From: Cupriavidus pauculus
Lineage (GTDB): Bacteria; Pseudomonadota; Gammaproteobacteria; Burkholderiales; Burkholderiaceae
NCBI RefSeq assembly: GCF_008693385.1
Contig: NZ_CP044065.1
Coordinates: 2,790,001 to 2,854,000 of the forward strand
Reading direction: 5' to 3'
DNA: 64,000 nt
In this document: positions 29,854 to 37,976 of the stretch, one piece after another
How positions within the stretch are numbered: position 1 is the first letter of the stretch
How the letters are laid out: every line of letters begins with the position of its first letter
Program-made: the position numbers and the translations under genes
The notes under the pieces: model-generated
The model's input: only the letters and a program-made list of their open reading frames with translations
Databases searched by the model: none
Told to the model about the DNA's origin: nothing

Positions 29854-30672
29854 ATGAACGATATCGCGCCTCTCCACCTCCAGATCCCCACGCCGATCGG
29901 CGGCCCGCTGCCCACGCCGAAGATCCACACCTCGTACGACGCCGAACGCCGCGAACGAAAGCTCCGTCTTGCGGCGGCGTTCCGCATCTTCTCGCGCTTC
30001 GGCCTCGCGGAAGGGATCGCCGGACACATCACGGTCCGCGACCCCGAGCATCACGACCGCTTCTGGGTCAATGCCTACGCACAGCACTTCTCGAGCATCC
30101 ATCCCGACGACCTGATCTGCATCGACGAGGAAGGCAACGTGCATGACGGCAGCGGCGGCCCCGTCAACGCGGCGGCCGTGGCAATCCACTGCGGCATCCA
30201 CGCGACCCACCAGCACGTTACCGCCGCGGCCCACACCCACTCGATCTACGGCCGCGCGTTCTCGGCACGCAAGCGCACGTTGCTGCCGATCAATCAGGAG
30301 GCCTGCCTGTTCTTCGACGACCAGGCCGCATACCAGGGCGACGTCCTGGTCCTCGACCGAAACGAAGGCCGCCGCATCGCCGCCGCCATGGGCAACCGCC
30401 GCACCGCGGTACTCGTCAACCATGGCCTGCTGACGGTCGGCACGTCGGTCGACGCCACCGCCTACCGCTTCCTCGCGATGGAACGCTGCTGCCAGATCCA
30501 GCTACTGGCCGAAGCCGCAGGCGAGTTCATCGTCATGACCGACGAGGAAGCCACCTCCATCCGCCAGCAGATCGGCTCGGACTACGTGGCATGGCTGGCG
30601 TTTCAGGGATTGCTCGGGCAACTGCTGAGAGAGAGTCCGGACCTTCGGTACTATCAGGAAACAATCGGATAA
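29854..30672 (+). CDS. Class II aldolase/adducin family protein
   Basis: 272 residues with the class II aldolase plan: GLAEGIAGHITVRDPEHHDRFWVNAY, then metal-binding histidines in AAHTHSIYGRAFSA and VLVNHGLLTVG. Family members are zinc enzymes that cleave or decarboxylate sugar phosphates and hydroxy acids. The catalytic Glu of fuculose aldolase is not obvious here, so a non-aldolase role is possible. It is likely in the same unit as the MFS and LysR genes upstream. Confidence 0.88.
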   Translation: MNDIAPLHLQIPTPIGGPLPTPKIHTSYDAERRERKLRLAAAFRIFSRFGLAEGIAGHITVRDPEHHDRFWVNAYAQHFSSIHPDDLICIDEEGNVHDGSGGPVNAAAVAIHCGIHATHQHVTAAAHTHSIYGRAFSARKRTLLPINQEACLFFDDQAAYQGDVLVLDRNEGRRIAAAMGNRRTAVLVNHGLLTVGTSVDATAYRFLAMERCCQIQLLAEAAGEFIVMTDEEATSIRQQIGSDYVAWLAFQGLLGQLLRESPDLRYYQETIG

Positions 30673-30767
30673 GCCGACCCGACCGATCTGCGCTACGACA
30701 TATCTGCGATAAGCCGCATCTGCGACTTACCGCCAGTTCGCAACCGCCTGACCCGCAGACGCGCGAC

Positions 30768-31193
30768 TCAACCCGTCGCGCCCTCCACGGTATCCCGCGC
30801 CCAACGCACGATGTCCCCAAACCTCGGCGGCAACAACGCCTCCGCATCGGCAAACGACACCCACCGCCACTCATGATGCTCGGGCCTGCCTAGCTCGGCA
30901 CTGACCGGCAACACCACGTCGCCCTCACGCGACAACGCGAGAAAAACGCGCGCCACCTTCCCCCGCGCATAAACCGGCGTCTCGCGATACGCGTCGCCCC
31001 ACGCCAACTCGAGCGCGCGCAACCCGGTCTCCTCAGCAGCCTCCCGCAACGCCGCCGCCAACGGCGCCTCCCCTTCCTCCGGCGCGCCCTTGGGCAAATC
31101 CCAGTTTCGATAGACACGCAGCACAAGACAACGCCAACGGTCATCGAACCGGCGCACTACGATAAGTCCTGCGGAGAGTTTTTGAGTGGTCAT
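30768..31193 (-). CDS. Nudix hydrolase
   Basis: 141 residues. A complete Nudix box is visible: GAPEEGEAPLAAALREAAEETGL (residues about 36-58) split as G-x5-E-x7-REAAEETGL. The order of the rest (WDLPKGAPEEGE, HHEWRWVSFADAEALL) resembles diadenosine-polyphosphate or diphosphoinositol-type Nudix enzymes. It hydrolyses nucleoside diphosphate-linked substrates of unknown identity. Its promoter region abuts the foreign island starting at 31247. Confidence 0.9.
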   Translation of the reverse strand: MTTQKLSAGLIVVRRFDDRWRCLVLRVYRNWDLPKGAPEEGEAPLAAALREAAEETGLRALELAWGDAYRETPVYARGKVARVFLALSREGDVVLPVSAELGRPEHHEWRWVSFADAEALLPPRFGDIVRWARDTVEGATG

Positions 31194-31246
31194 CCAGAGT
31201 GCATAGCGTGAGAGACGGACGAAGGCAGTACGTCAGCTTACATCCC

Positions 31247-31338
31247 GCCTAAGCCCTTCAGGGCCCAAACTGGTGATGCCCCAGCTGTAACAGAACCTCA
31301 AACTAACGCCACCCACTGGGTGGCGTTAGTCTTTCTAG
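31247..31338 (+). repeat. Left copy (A) of a 92-bp imperfect direct repeat with terminator hairpin
   Basis: This copy and the one at 32533-32624 share CCCAAACTGGTGA-GCCCCA and end in a 13-14-bp stem hairpin (here 31302-31330) followed by CTTTCTAG. Within the stem, a T-A pair here is C-G in the other copy, a compensatory change that supports a real RNA hairpin. Copy A lacks the promoter and upstream stem seen before copy B. It marks the left edge of the island. Confidence 0.8.
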
Positions 31339-31586
31339 TGTCCACCTCGATCGCCAGGCACTCGCGCGTGTAATCATCCACCACGTTCAGGCAACGGAAT
31401 CGCCGACCATGCGCCAGTCCATCGGAGACGAAGTCCATCGTGCGGCAAAGCTCCGCGGGCCTCAGGCCCGCTTCGGCTTCCTTCAGCACGCCGATAATCT
31501 GTTCTTCGGTGAATCGCTTCTTCATGACCGCTCCTCCTGGGAACGGACTCTACATCGTCACGGTACTAAACACGGGGAGCAGGTCA
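31339..31586 (-). mobile_element. IS3-family (IS407-like) remnant with internal deletion
   Basis: An ATG at 31525 opens MKKRFTEEQIIGVLKEAEAG, the start of an IS3-type OrfA, preceded by AGGAGGAG. After about 28 residues it jumps straight into MDFVSDGLAHGRRFRCLNVVDDYTRECLAIEVDT, part of the OrfB DDE catalytic core, so nearly all of orfA and most of orfB are deleted. The reading stops where repeat copy A begins. The other side (about 31573-31586) shows a terminal sequence starting TGACCTGCTCCCCG on the minus strand, probably the original IS end. It cannot encode an active transposase. Confidence 0.82.
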
Positions 31587-31599
31587 ATGCGCTGCTGAA

Positions 31600-32449
31600 C
31601 TACCTTCTCGCTTTGTACGCGCTCATTCCGGCCTCATCCATTTGTGGATACACCGGCCCAGCGCCCGGCACGTAGGGTTGCACGATATGCGCTAGCACGG
31701 CATGCTCGGTTAGCAGCATCTCAAACAATCTTCCGTTGTAGCTGTGCTGGTACACCTCCAGAGTTTGGGGGCACATCCATCCCAACACAGTAAGCATCTC
31801 TGCTCTGCGCCGCCTTACACGGTCCAGCACTTCCGTCCAATGTTGCGTGGTGCTGTTGCGATACCAACCCTGCGTCCAAACCGGCTCGCAATGTGCGATC
31901 CGATTACGCCAAGCATTTACGTCCTTCAGCACAGTAATGGCAGCTTTCCGATTGTCCGGGTGATTCCAATGCTTTCGAGGATTCTTTGGGTAGTTAGCGA
32001 AGACATCAAGAAAGGTTCGGGCTTGGACCACCGGCGTTGGCAACTGCTGTTCCAGAATGTTCGGCCATACGCCAAACGTTAGCTTTGCTATAACGGAATC
32101 TGGCGACGGTTGCAGTTTGAGGCGGATCATTCTGTCATCGCAAAGCAACGCTTCGATCCTATCGAAAGTTGCCCCCTGCAACTTTCGAAGGCCGAGACAA
32201 TAGTCGTACCAAGGAAACGAATCCGACGCACATCCGGACTTTTCCGTTGCTTGACGAGACAGACTCACATGAACTCGATTGCGGAGCGCCACCTCGAATG
32301 TCAACATCAACGACTGGAGCGCCATACTCATGGCTTGCCCCCACAACACAGCGCCCCCCTGTCTCTGCTGCGCTTTGCGTCCGGAACACCCGTTTATAGA
32401 CGCTACTTCTTGGACCGGATTGCGTGTCTAGGAACGCTTGGTATGGCAT
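31600..32449 (-). pseudogene. Abi-type HEPN protein gene with a +1 frameshift in a G6 run
   Basis: The ATG at 32449 has a GGAGAG ribosome site and begins MPYQAFLDTQSG. The frame runs on only to 32159 with nonsense-like sequence. From about 32352 the true frame lies one base over and reads LWGQAMSMALQ...TFEVALRNRVHVSLS, LTFGVWPNILEQQ, WRNRIAHCEPVW and VLGWMCPQTLEVYQ to 31600, a pattern typical of Abi-like HEPN proteins (RNRIAH is the R-x4-H motif). Dropping one G from the G6 run at 32354-32359 (C6 on the plus strand) joins both parts into a 282-residue protein. Such proteins are linked to abortive infection and RNA cleavage. GC is lower than in the neighbours. Confidence 0.78.
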
Positions 32450-32479
32450 TTGACCCCTCTCTCCTTCGCTTGCTATACT
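32450..32479 (+). promoter_or_regulatory. Sigma-70-like promoter of the candidate small RNA
   Basis: TTGACC (32450-32455), an 18-base spacer and TATACT (32474-32479) form a good vegetative promoter facing right. Its -35 box adjoins the start codon of the Abi gene on the other strand, so the two transcripts diverge from overlapping control DNA. Confidence 0.65.
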
Positions 32480-32485
32480 CGGCCG

Positions 32486-32624
32486 CGTAGACGGTTGGAC
32501 CAGCCGCTCCCAACCTGACTTCGGTCAGGTGCCGCTAAGCTCGTCAGAGCCCAAACTGGTGAAGCCCCACCCGTATCCGAGCCTGAAGCCAACGCCACCC
32601 ACTGGGTGGCGTTGGTCTTTCTAG
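32486..32624 (+). ncRNA. Candidate structured small RNA, possibly of the phage C4 antisense type
   Basis: Starting about 7 bases after the promoter there is no ORF with a ribosome site. Instead there are a UUCG-capped stem (CCTGAC/GTCAGG, 32514-32529), a further short stem and a strong terminator hairpin (32588-32616) followed by CTTTCT. The stretch around CCCAAACTGGTGAAGCCCCACCC reminds me of the C4 antisense RNAs of P1/P4-type phages and satellites, which set immunity by pairing with phage mRNA. That match is from memory and unproven. On the minus strand the RNA would overlap any longer 5' leader of the Abi gene. Confidence 0.45.
32533..32624 (+). repeat. Right copy (B) of the 92-bp imperfect direct repeat
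   Basis: Counterpart of 31247-31338 and part of the candidate small RNA. It ends in the same CTTTCTAG, after which the interrupted chromosomal gene at 32625 resumes. Together the copies frame about 1.4 kb. Confidence 0.8.
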
Positions 32625-32666
32625 AGGATGCGCACAAGGCCAGCAGCAGAATCACTGCGCGCACCA
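32625..32666 (-). pseudogene. Truncated small gene with signal-peptide-like start
   Basis: AGGAGG followed by ATG at 32666 opens MVRAVILLLALCAS, which looks like the first half of a signal peptide or lipoprotein leader. After 14 codons it runs into repeat copy B and continues as unrelated residues encoded by the terminator hairpin. The good ribosome site suggests a real chromosomal gene whose remainder was lost when the island arrived. The original product cannot be named. Confidence 0.5.
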
Positions 32667-32701
32667 TCGCAATCCTCCTAAAATCCCCCGGCCCAAATAG
32701 C

Positions 32702-32727
32702 AAAAGCCCCGCACAAGGCGGGGCTTC
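32702..32727 (-). terminator. Rho-independent terminator of ssb
   Basis: On the minus strand AAGCCCCGC, a short loop, then GCGGGGCTTTT. It lies 27 bp past the ssb stop codon. Confidence 0.9.
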
Positions 32728-32753
32728 CTACCGACGTATTCCCTGACGCGACG

Positions 32754-33323
32754 TCAGAACGGAATATCGTCATCCATATCTTCAAACCCATTCGACGGCG
32801 ATTGCTGCTGACGGCGTTGGCCACCGCCCTGGCCGCCTTGCGCGGCGCCACCACCGGCGCCGCCGCCCTGACCACGGCCGCCGCCGTAGCCACCGCCGCC
32901 ACCGCCCGATGCTTCGCGGCTGTAACCACCGCCGCCGCCGCCGCCACCGCCGTAGCCGCCTTCATCGCCGCCGCCACCGCCGCCCTGACCGCGGCCGCCC
33001 AGCATTTGCATCTGGTCGGCGACGATTTCGGTGCTGTACTTGTCCTGGCCCGACTGATCGGTCCACTTGCGCGTGCGGATGCGGCCTTCGATATAGACCG
33101 ACGAGCCCTTCTTCAGGTACTGGCCGGCGATTTCCGCCAGCTTGCCGAAGAACGCGATGCGGTGCCACTCGGTCGCTTCCTTGAACTCGTTGCTCTGCTT
33201 GTCCTTGTACCGATCGGTCGTTGCGAGCCGAATGTTGGTAACGGCGTCGCCGCTGGGCATGTAGCGCGTTTCCGGGTCAGCGCCCAGGTTGCCGACGAGG
33301 ATGACTTTGTTGACCGATGCCAT
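32754..33323 (-). CDS. ssb: Single-stranded DNA-binding protein
   Basis: 189 residues. The OB fold (1-110) starts [18 protein letters not shown] and includes [37 protein letters not shown] long Gly-rich linker (about 115-170) follows, then the acidic tip DMDDDIPF, which docks partner proteins such as exonuclease I, RecQ and PriA. The tetramer coats ssDNA in replication and repair. The ATG at 33323 follows GGAGA. The MFS gene upstream is in the same direction, but a terminator lies between them. Confidence 0.98.
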   Translation of the reverse strand: MASVNKVILVGNLGADPETRYMPSGDAVTNIRLATTDRYKDKQSNEFKEATEWHRIAFFGKLAEIAGQYLKKGSSVYIEGRIRTRKWTDQSGQDKYSTEIVADQMQMLGGRGQGGGGGGDEGGYGGGGGGGGGYSREASGGGGGGYGGGRGQGGGAGGGAAQGGQGGGQRRQQQSPSNGFEDMDDDIPF

Positions 33324-33408
33324 ATGAATATTCTCCGAAGGACCACCTCATCCGAGGTGGCAAGTAAATCTGTAAAAACAAATCTGCAAAAACGCCATCG
33401 CGGCAAAC

Positions 33409-33453
33409 AAAAAGCGCGCCCCGTTGCCAAGTGTTGCGTTGGCAGGCGCGCGC
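33409..33453 (-). terminator. Terminator of the MFS gene upstream of ssb
   Basis: On the minus strand GCGCGCGCC-TGCCAA pairs with TTGGCA-ACGGGGCGCGC across an 8-base loop, followed by TTTTTG. It lies 66 bp beyond the MFS stop and closes that transcript before ssb. Confidence 0.8.
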
Positions 33454-33518
33454 TCATGCTAAACCCAAATTGCTGGAATAGGTACTCGTGATTCTGCGGT
33501 TTTTCACCACCGTATCGA

Positions 33519-34796
33519 TCACACCACGGTAGGTGCCGCAGGCGCTTCCGCCTGCCCGCGTGCAGGGGGCGGTTTCATGCGCCACGCGATTATAAGCCAG
33601 GCCAGCAACACGACCGCACAGCCGATGAACACCGCCGCCCGCCCCTCGTGCTTGAGCAGCCAGCCGCCGATCACACCGCCCAGAAACAGCCCCATCGCCT
33701 GCGTCGTGTTGTAGATGCCGAGCGCCGCGCCCCGGCTCGCCGCCGCATACCGCGACACCAGCGACGGCTGCATGGCCTCCAGCACGTTGAACGCCACGAA
33801 GAACAGCAGCAGCACCCCGACGATCGGCCACAGCCCATGCACGGCGGCAAACAGGACCTGCACCGCCGTCATCAGCGCCACCGAACTCAGCAGCACCACG
33901 CGCACGCGGCCATACCGCTCGGCCGCCATCATCGGCCCGAGCATGAGGACGAACGACACCAGCACCACGGGCAGATAGACCTTCCAGTGCTGGTCCAGCG
34001 GCATACCCGCATCGGACAGCATGGACGGCACGACCATGAACATCGCGACCTGACTTGCATGTAGCGCAAGTACCCCCACATTCAACCGGGCGAGATCGGG
34101 ATTCGTCAGCACGCTGCGGAACGGCAGCTGTACCGGATGCGGAGCCGGCGGCACAGGCACGACGAAGATCGTCACGCCGATGGCCACCACGCCCAGCACC
34201 GCCATCAGCCAGAAGATGCCGGACATGCCGATGGCCTCGAGCAGCGGCGAGGCAATGACCAGCGACAGCGCAAAGGTCAGGCCGATGCTGCCCCCGACCA
34301 TCGCCATCGCCTTGGTGCGATGCCGCTCGCGCGTCAGATCGGCGATGCACGCGGTAATCGCGGCCGAGATCGCGCCGGTCCCCTGCAACGCGCGGCCGAT
34401 CGTGATGCCCACGAGGGTGTCCGAACACGCCGCGATGACCGCGCCTGCGACAAACAGTAGCAGCCCACCGACCATCACCGGCTTGCGTCCGACGCGATCG
34501 GACAGCCAGCCAAGCGGAATATGGAGAAACGCCTGCATCAGCCCGTAGATCCCCATCGCCAGACCCACGCGCTGCGCGTCGTGCCCGTCCGGCAAGCCGC
34601 GCGCGAACTCGGCGAAGACCGGCAGGATCAGGAACAGTCCAAGCATGCGCAGCGCAAAGATGCTGGCCAGCGACAGACTGGCACGCAACTCGCTTCGCGT
34701 CATGCGGTCGCGCACGGGCGGCGCGCTATCGGCAACGCCTGGTTCACCGGGTGCACTGGCCGCAGCGGATTGGGGGGAAGAAGGGATCGACGGCAT
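33519..34796 (-). CDS. MFS transporter (YajR-like) between ssb and uvrA
   Basis: 425 residues from the ATG at 34796; an in-frame GTG at 34847 is a weaker alternative, and neither has a clear ribosome site. Twelve helices are predicted. MFS motif A reads GWLSDRVGRKPVMVGG, followed by GRALQGTGAISAAITACIADLTRERHRTKAMAMVGGSIGLTFALSLVI. The extended C-terminus is Pro/Ala-rich and lacks the extra ferredoxin-like domain of E. coli YajR. ssb-MFS-uvrA is a conserved neighbourhood in Burkholderiaceae. Substrate unknown. Confidence 0.88.
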   Translation of the reverse strand: MPSIPSSPQSAAASAPGEPGVADSAPPVRDRMTRSELRASLSLASIFALRMLGLFLILPVFAEFARGLPDGHDAQRVGLAMGIYGLMQAFLHIPLGWLSDRVGRKPVMVGGLLLFVAGAVIAACSDTLVGITIGRALQGTGAISAAITACIADLTRERHRTKAMAMVGGSIGLTFALSLVIASPLLEAIGMSGIFWLMAVLGVVAIGVTIFVVPVPPAPHPVQLPFRSVLTNPDLARLNVGVLALHASQVAMFMVVPSMLSDAGMPLDQHWKVYLPVVLVSFVLMLGPMMAAERYGRVRVVLLSSVALMTAVQVLFAAVHGLWPIVGVLLLFFVAFNVLEAMQPSLVSRYAAASRGAALGIYNTTQAMGLFLGGVIGGWLLKHEGRAAVFIGCAVVLLAWLIIAWRMKPPPARGQAEAPAAPTVV

Positions 34797-35076
34797 TGCG
34801 ATCGTGAGAAGTATCTGACTCGGTCGGAACGGTGGGGCTGAATTCACAGGGCTGAACCGACGGCGCTGCGCCAGGCGGTTCGCTTCAATTCTGTCGTGTT
34901 TCCCGTCCTTTTGCCGGGGAAGCCCCCGAAACCGAAGTTCGGTATATTAGCAGGTTTGCTTCTCGCGCTTTCCCGGTCACCTGCCGTCCCCGCAGGTGCC
35001 GGAGCGGTGACACTCGGCAGGCGTTTGCCCTCGTTTGGGGCATCACAGGCGTTGCTTTAGGCACTTATAAGTTTCG

Positions 35077-37938
35077 ATGGAAGAAATCAAGATTCGTGGG
35101 GCGCGTACCCACAACCTGAAGAACATCAATCTCGACCTGCCGCGCAACAAGCTGATCGTGATCACGGGTCTGTCCGGTTCGGGCAAGTCGTCGCTCGCGT
35201 TCGACACGCTCTACGCGGAAGGCCAGCGCCGCTACGTGGAATCGTTGTCCGCCTACGCGCGCCAGTTCCTGCAGCTGATGGAAAAGCCCGACGTGGACCT
35301 CATCGAGGGCCTGTCCCCGGCGATCTCCATCGAGCAGAAGGCCACGAGCCACAACCCGCGCTCGACCGTCGGCACCGTCACGGAAATCCACGACTACCTG
35401 CGCCTGCTGTTCGCGCGCGCGGGCACGCCGTACTGCCCCGACCACGGCATCGCGCTCCAGGCGCAGAGCGTCTCGCAGATGGTGGACGCCGCGCTCGCGC
35501 TGCCCGAGGACACCAAGCTCATGATCCTCGCGCCGGTCGTGGCCGACCGCAAGGGCGAGCACTCCGACCTGTTCGACACGATGCAGGCGCAGGGCTTCGT
35601 CCGCTTCCGCATTCGCTCGGGCGGCGGTACCGCGCACGAGGCGGAAGCGAAGGTGTACGAGGTCGATCAGCTGCCCAAGCTCAAGAAGACCGAGAAGCAT
35701 TCGATCGACGTGGTCGTCGATCGCGTCAAGGTGCGCGCCGACATCAAGCAGCGACTGGCCGAGTCGTTCGAGACCGCGCTGCGCCTGGCCGACGGCCGCG
35801 CCATCGCGCTGGAGATGGATAGCGGCCACGAGCATGTGTTCAGCTCTCGCTTTGCCTGCCCCATCTGCTCGTACTCGCTGCAGGAGCTGGAACCGCGCCT
35901 GTTCTCGTTCAACAACCCGATGGGCGCGTGCACGACCTGCGACGGCCTGGGCCAGATCACGTTCTTCGATCCGAAGCGCGTGGTGGCCTTCCCAAACCTG
36001 TCGCTCGCCTCGGGCGCGATCAAGGGCTGGGACCGCCGCAACCAGTTCTACTTCCAGATGCTGCAAAGCCTGGCCGCCTACTACGATTTCGATACCGAGA
36101 CGGCGTTCGAGGAACTGCCGCCGAAAGTGCAGGAGGTCGTGCTGCACGGCTCGGGCGAGGAAGAAATCCCGTTCACGTATATCAACGAGAAGGGCCGCAC
36201 CACGGTGCGCGCGCACGTGTTCGAGGGCATCATCCCGAACCTCGAGCGCCGCTATCGCGAGACGGACTCCATCGCCGTGCGCGAGGAACTCGCCAAGTAC
36301 CAGAACAACCAGCCCTGCCCCGCCTGCCACGGCACGCGCCTGCGCACGGAAGCGCGGCACGTGAAGGTGGGCGAGGACGATCAGGCGCGCGCGATCTTCG
36401 AGATCAACGCGCAGCCGCTGCGCGACGCGCTCACGTGGTTCCTGACGCTGAACCTGCATGGCGCCAAGCGCGAGATCGCCGACAAGATCGTCAAGGAGAT
36501 CACCGCGCGGCTGAACTTCCTGAACAACGTCGGCCTCGACTACCTGTCGCTTGAACGCAGCGCAGATACGCTGTCCGGCGGCGAGGCGCAGCGCATCCGC
36601 CTGGCCTCGCAAATCGGCTCGGGCCTGACCGGCGTGATGTACGTGCTCGACGAACCGTCGATCGGCCTGCACCAGCGCGACAACGACCGGCTTATCGGCA
36701 CGCTCAAGCATCTGCGCGATATCGGTAACTCGGTACTCGTGGTCGAGCATGACGAGGACATGATCCGCGCGAGCGACTACGTGGTCGATATCGGCCCGGG
36801 CGCCGGCGTGCACGGCGGCATGATCGTCGCGGAAGGCACGCCCGACCAGATCGAGGAAGCCGTCGCGTCGCTGACGGGCCAGTACCTGTCGGGCCAGCGC
36901 CGCATCGAGGTGCCCGCGCATCGCGCGGCGCCCGACGAAGAGCGGCTGCTGCGCATCGTCAATGCCACCGGCAACAACCTGCGCAACGTGACGGCCGAGA
37001 TTCCGGTCGGCCTGCTGACCTGCATCACGGGCGTATCGGGCTCGGGCAAATCGACGCTGATCAACGACACGCTGTATCACGCGGTGGCGCGCCATCTGTA
37101 CGGCTCCACGCCGGAGCCCGCCGCGCACGACCGCATCGAAGGGCTCGAGCATTTCGACAAGGTCATCAACGTCGACCAGAGCCCGATCGGCCGCACGCCG
37201 CGATCCAATCCGGCCACGTACACGGGCCTGTTCACGCCGATCCGGGAACTGTTCGCGGGCGTGCCGTCGGCCAAGGAACGCGGCTACGATCCGGGCCGCT
37301 TCTCGTTCAACGTGAAGGGCGGCCGCTGCGAGTCGTGCCAGGGCGACGGCGTGATCAAGGTGGAAATGCACTTCCTGCCCGACGTCTACGTGCCATGCGA
37401 TGTATGCCACGGGCAGCGCTATAACCGCGAGACGCTGGAAGTCCTCTACAAGGGCAAGAGCATTTCGGAAGTGCTGGACCTGACGGTCGAGCAGGCGCAC
37501 GAGTTCTTCAGCGCGGTGCCCGTGGTACGGCGCAAGCTGCAGACGCTGCTCGACGTGGGCCTCGGCTATATCCGCCTCGGCCAGTCGGCAACGACGCTGT
37601 CGGGCGGCGAGGCGCAGCGCGTCAAGCTGTCGCTGGAGCTATCGAAGCGCGACACGGGCCGCACGCTCTATATCCTCGACGAGCCGACCACGGGTCTGCA
37701 CTTCCACGATATCGAACTGCTGCTGAAGGTCATCCACAAGCTGCGCGACCAGGGCAATACGGTCGTGATCATCGAGCACAACCTCGACGTGATCAAGACC
37801 GCCGACTGGCTGCTGGATATGGGACCGGAGGGCGGCGCCGGCGGCGGGCAGGTGATTGCCAAGGGCACGCCGGAAACGGTGGCGAAGAGCAAGGCGAGCT
37901 TCACCGGGAAGTATCTGGCCCCGCTGCTCAAGCGCTGA
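35077..37938 (+). CDS. uvrA: Excinuclease ABC subunit A
   Basis: 953 residues, full length. Two ABC ATPase modules are present: Walker [11 protein letters not shown] (about 31) and [10 protein letters not shown] (about 650), with signatures [12 protein letters not shown] and [12 protein letters not shown]. Zinc sites are seen in [18 protein letters not shown]...CTTC and in [16 protein letters not shown]...CDVC. UvrA scans DNA for bulky lesions and loads UvrB in nucleotide excision repair. It is divergent from the MFS gene; I find no clear LexA site in the 280-bp control region. Confidence 0.98.
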   Translation: MEEIKIRGARTHNLKNINLDLPRNKLIVITGLSGSGKSSLAFDTLYAEGQRRYVESLSAYARQFLQLMEKPDVDLIEGLSPAISIEQKATSHNPRSTVGTVTEIHDYLRLLFARAGTPYCPDHGIALQAQSVSQMVDAALALPEDTKLMILAPVVADRKGEHSDLFDTMQAQGFVRFRIRSGGGTAHEAEAKVYEVDQLPKLKKTEKHSIDVVVDRVKVRADIKQRLAESFETALRLADGRAIALEMDSGHEHVFSSRFACPICSYSLQELEPRLFSFNNPMGACTTCDGLGQITFFDPKRVVAFPNLSLASGAIKGWDRRNQFYFQMLQSLAAYYDFDTETAFEELPPKVQEVVLHGSGEEEIPFTYINEKGRTTVRAHVFEGIIPNLERRYRETDSIAVREELAKYQNNQPCPACHGTRLRTEARHVKVGEDDQARAIFEINAQPLRDALTWFLTLNLHGAKREIADKIVKEITARLNFLNNVGLDYLSLERSADTLSGGEAQRIRLASQIGSGLTGVMYVLDEPSIGLHQRDNDRLIGTLKHLRDIGNSVLVVEHDEDMIRASDYVVDIGPGAGVHGGMIVAEGTPDQIEEAVASLTGQYLSGQRRIEVPAHRAAPDEERLLRIVNATGNNLRNVTAEIPVGLLTCITGVSGSGKSTLINDTLYHAVARHLYGSTPEPAAHDRIEGLEHFDKVINVDQSPIGRTPRSNPATYTGLFTPIRELFAGVPSAKERGYDPGRFSFNVKGGRCESCQGDGVIKVEMHFLPDVYVPCDVCHGQRYNRETLEVLYKGKSISEVLDLTVEQAHEFFSAVPVVRRKLQTLLDVGLGYIRLGQSATTLSGGEAQRVKLSLELSKRDTGRTLYILDEPTTGLHFHDIELLLKVIHKLRDQGNTVVIIEHNLDVIKTADWLLDMGPEGGAGGGQVIAKGTPETVAKSKASFTGKYLAPLLKR

Positions 37939-37945
37939 CAGGGCC

Positions 37946-37970
37946 GTCCTCTCCCCCTGGGGGAGAGGAC
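37946..37970. terminator. Hairpin between convergent uvrA and the Na/Pi cotransporter gene
   Basis: An 11-bp perfect GC-rich stem (GTCCTCTCCCC/GGGGAGAGGAC) with a 3-base loop lies 8 bp after the uvrA stop and 7 bp before the opposing stop. No T run follows, so efficiency is uncertain. Confidence 0.55.
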
Positions 37971-37976
37971 CTGGCA

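Noticed and set aside
32880-33000. CCGCCGCCG-type repeats
   Set aside because: They encode the glycine-rich linker of SSB, an ordinary feature of the protein.
34800-35076. A LexA box upstream of uvrA
   Set aside because: I looked for CTGT-N8-ACAG in the uvrA/MFS control region and found no convincing match.
35065-37500. An 811-codon open frame antisense to uvrA
   Set aside because: It mirrors uvrA codons. uvrA itself has all expected motifs.
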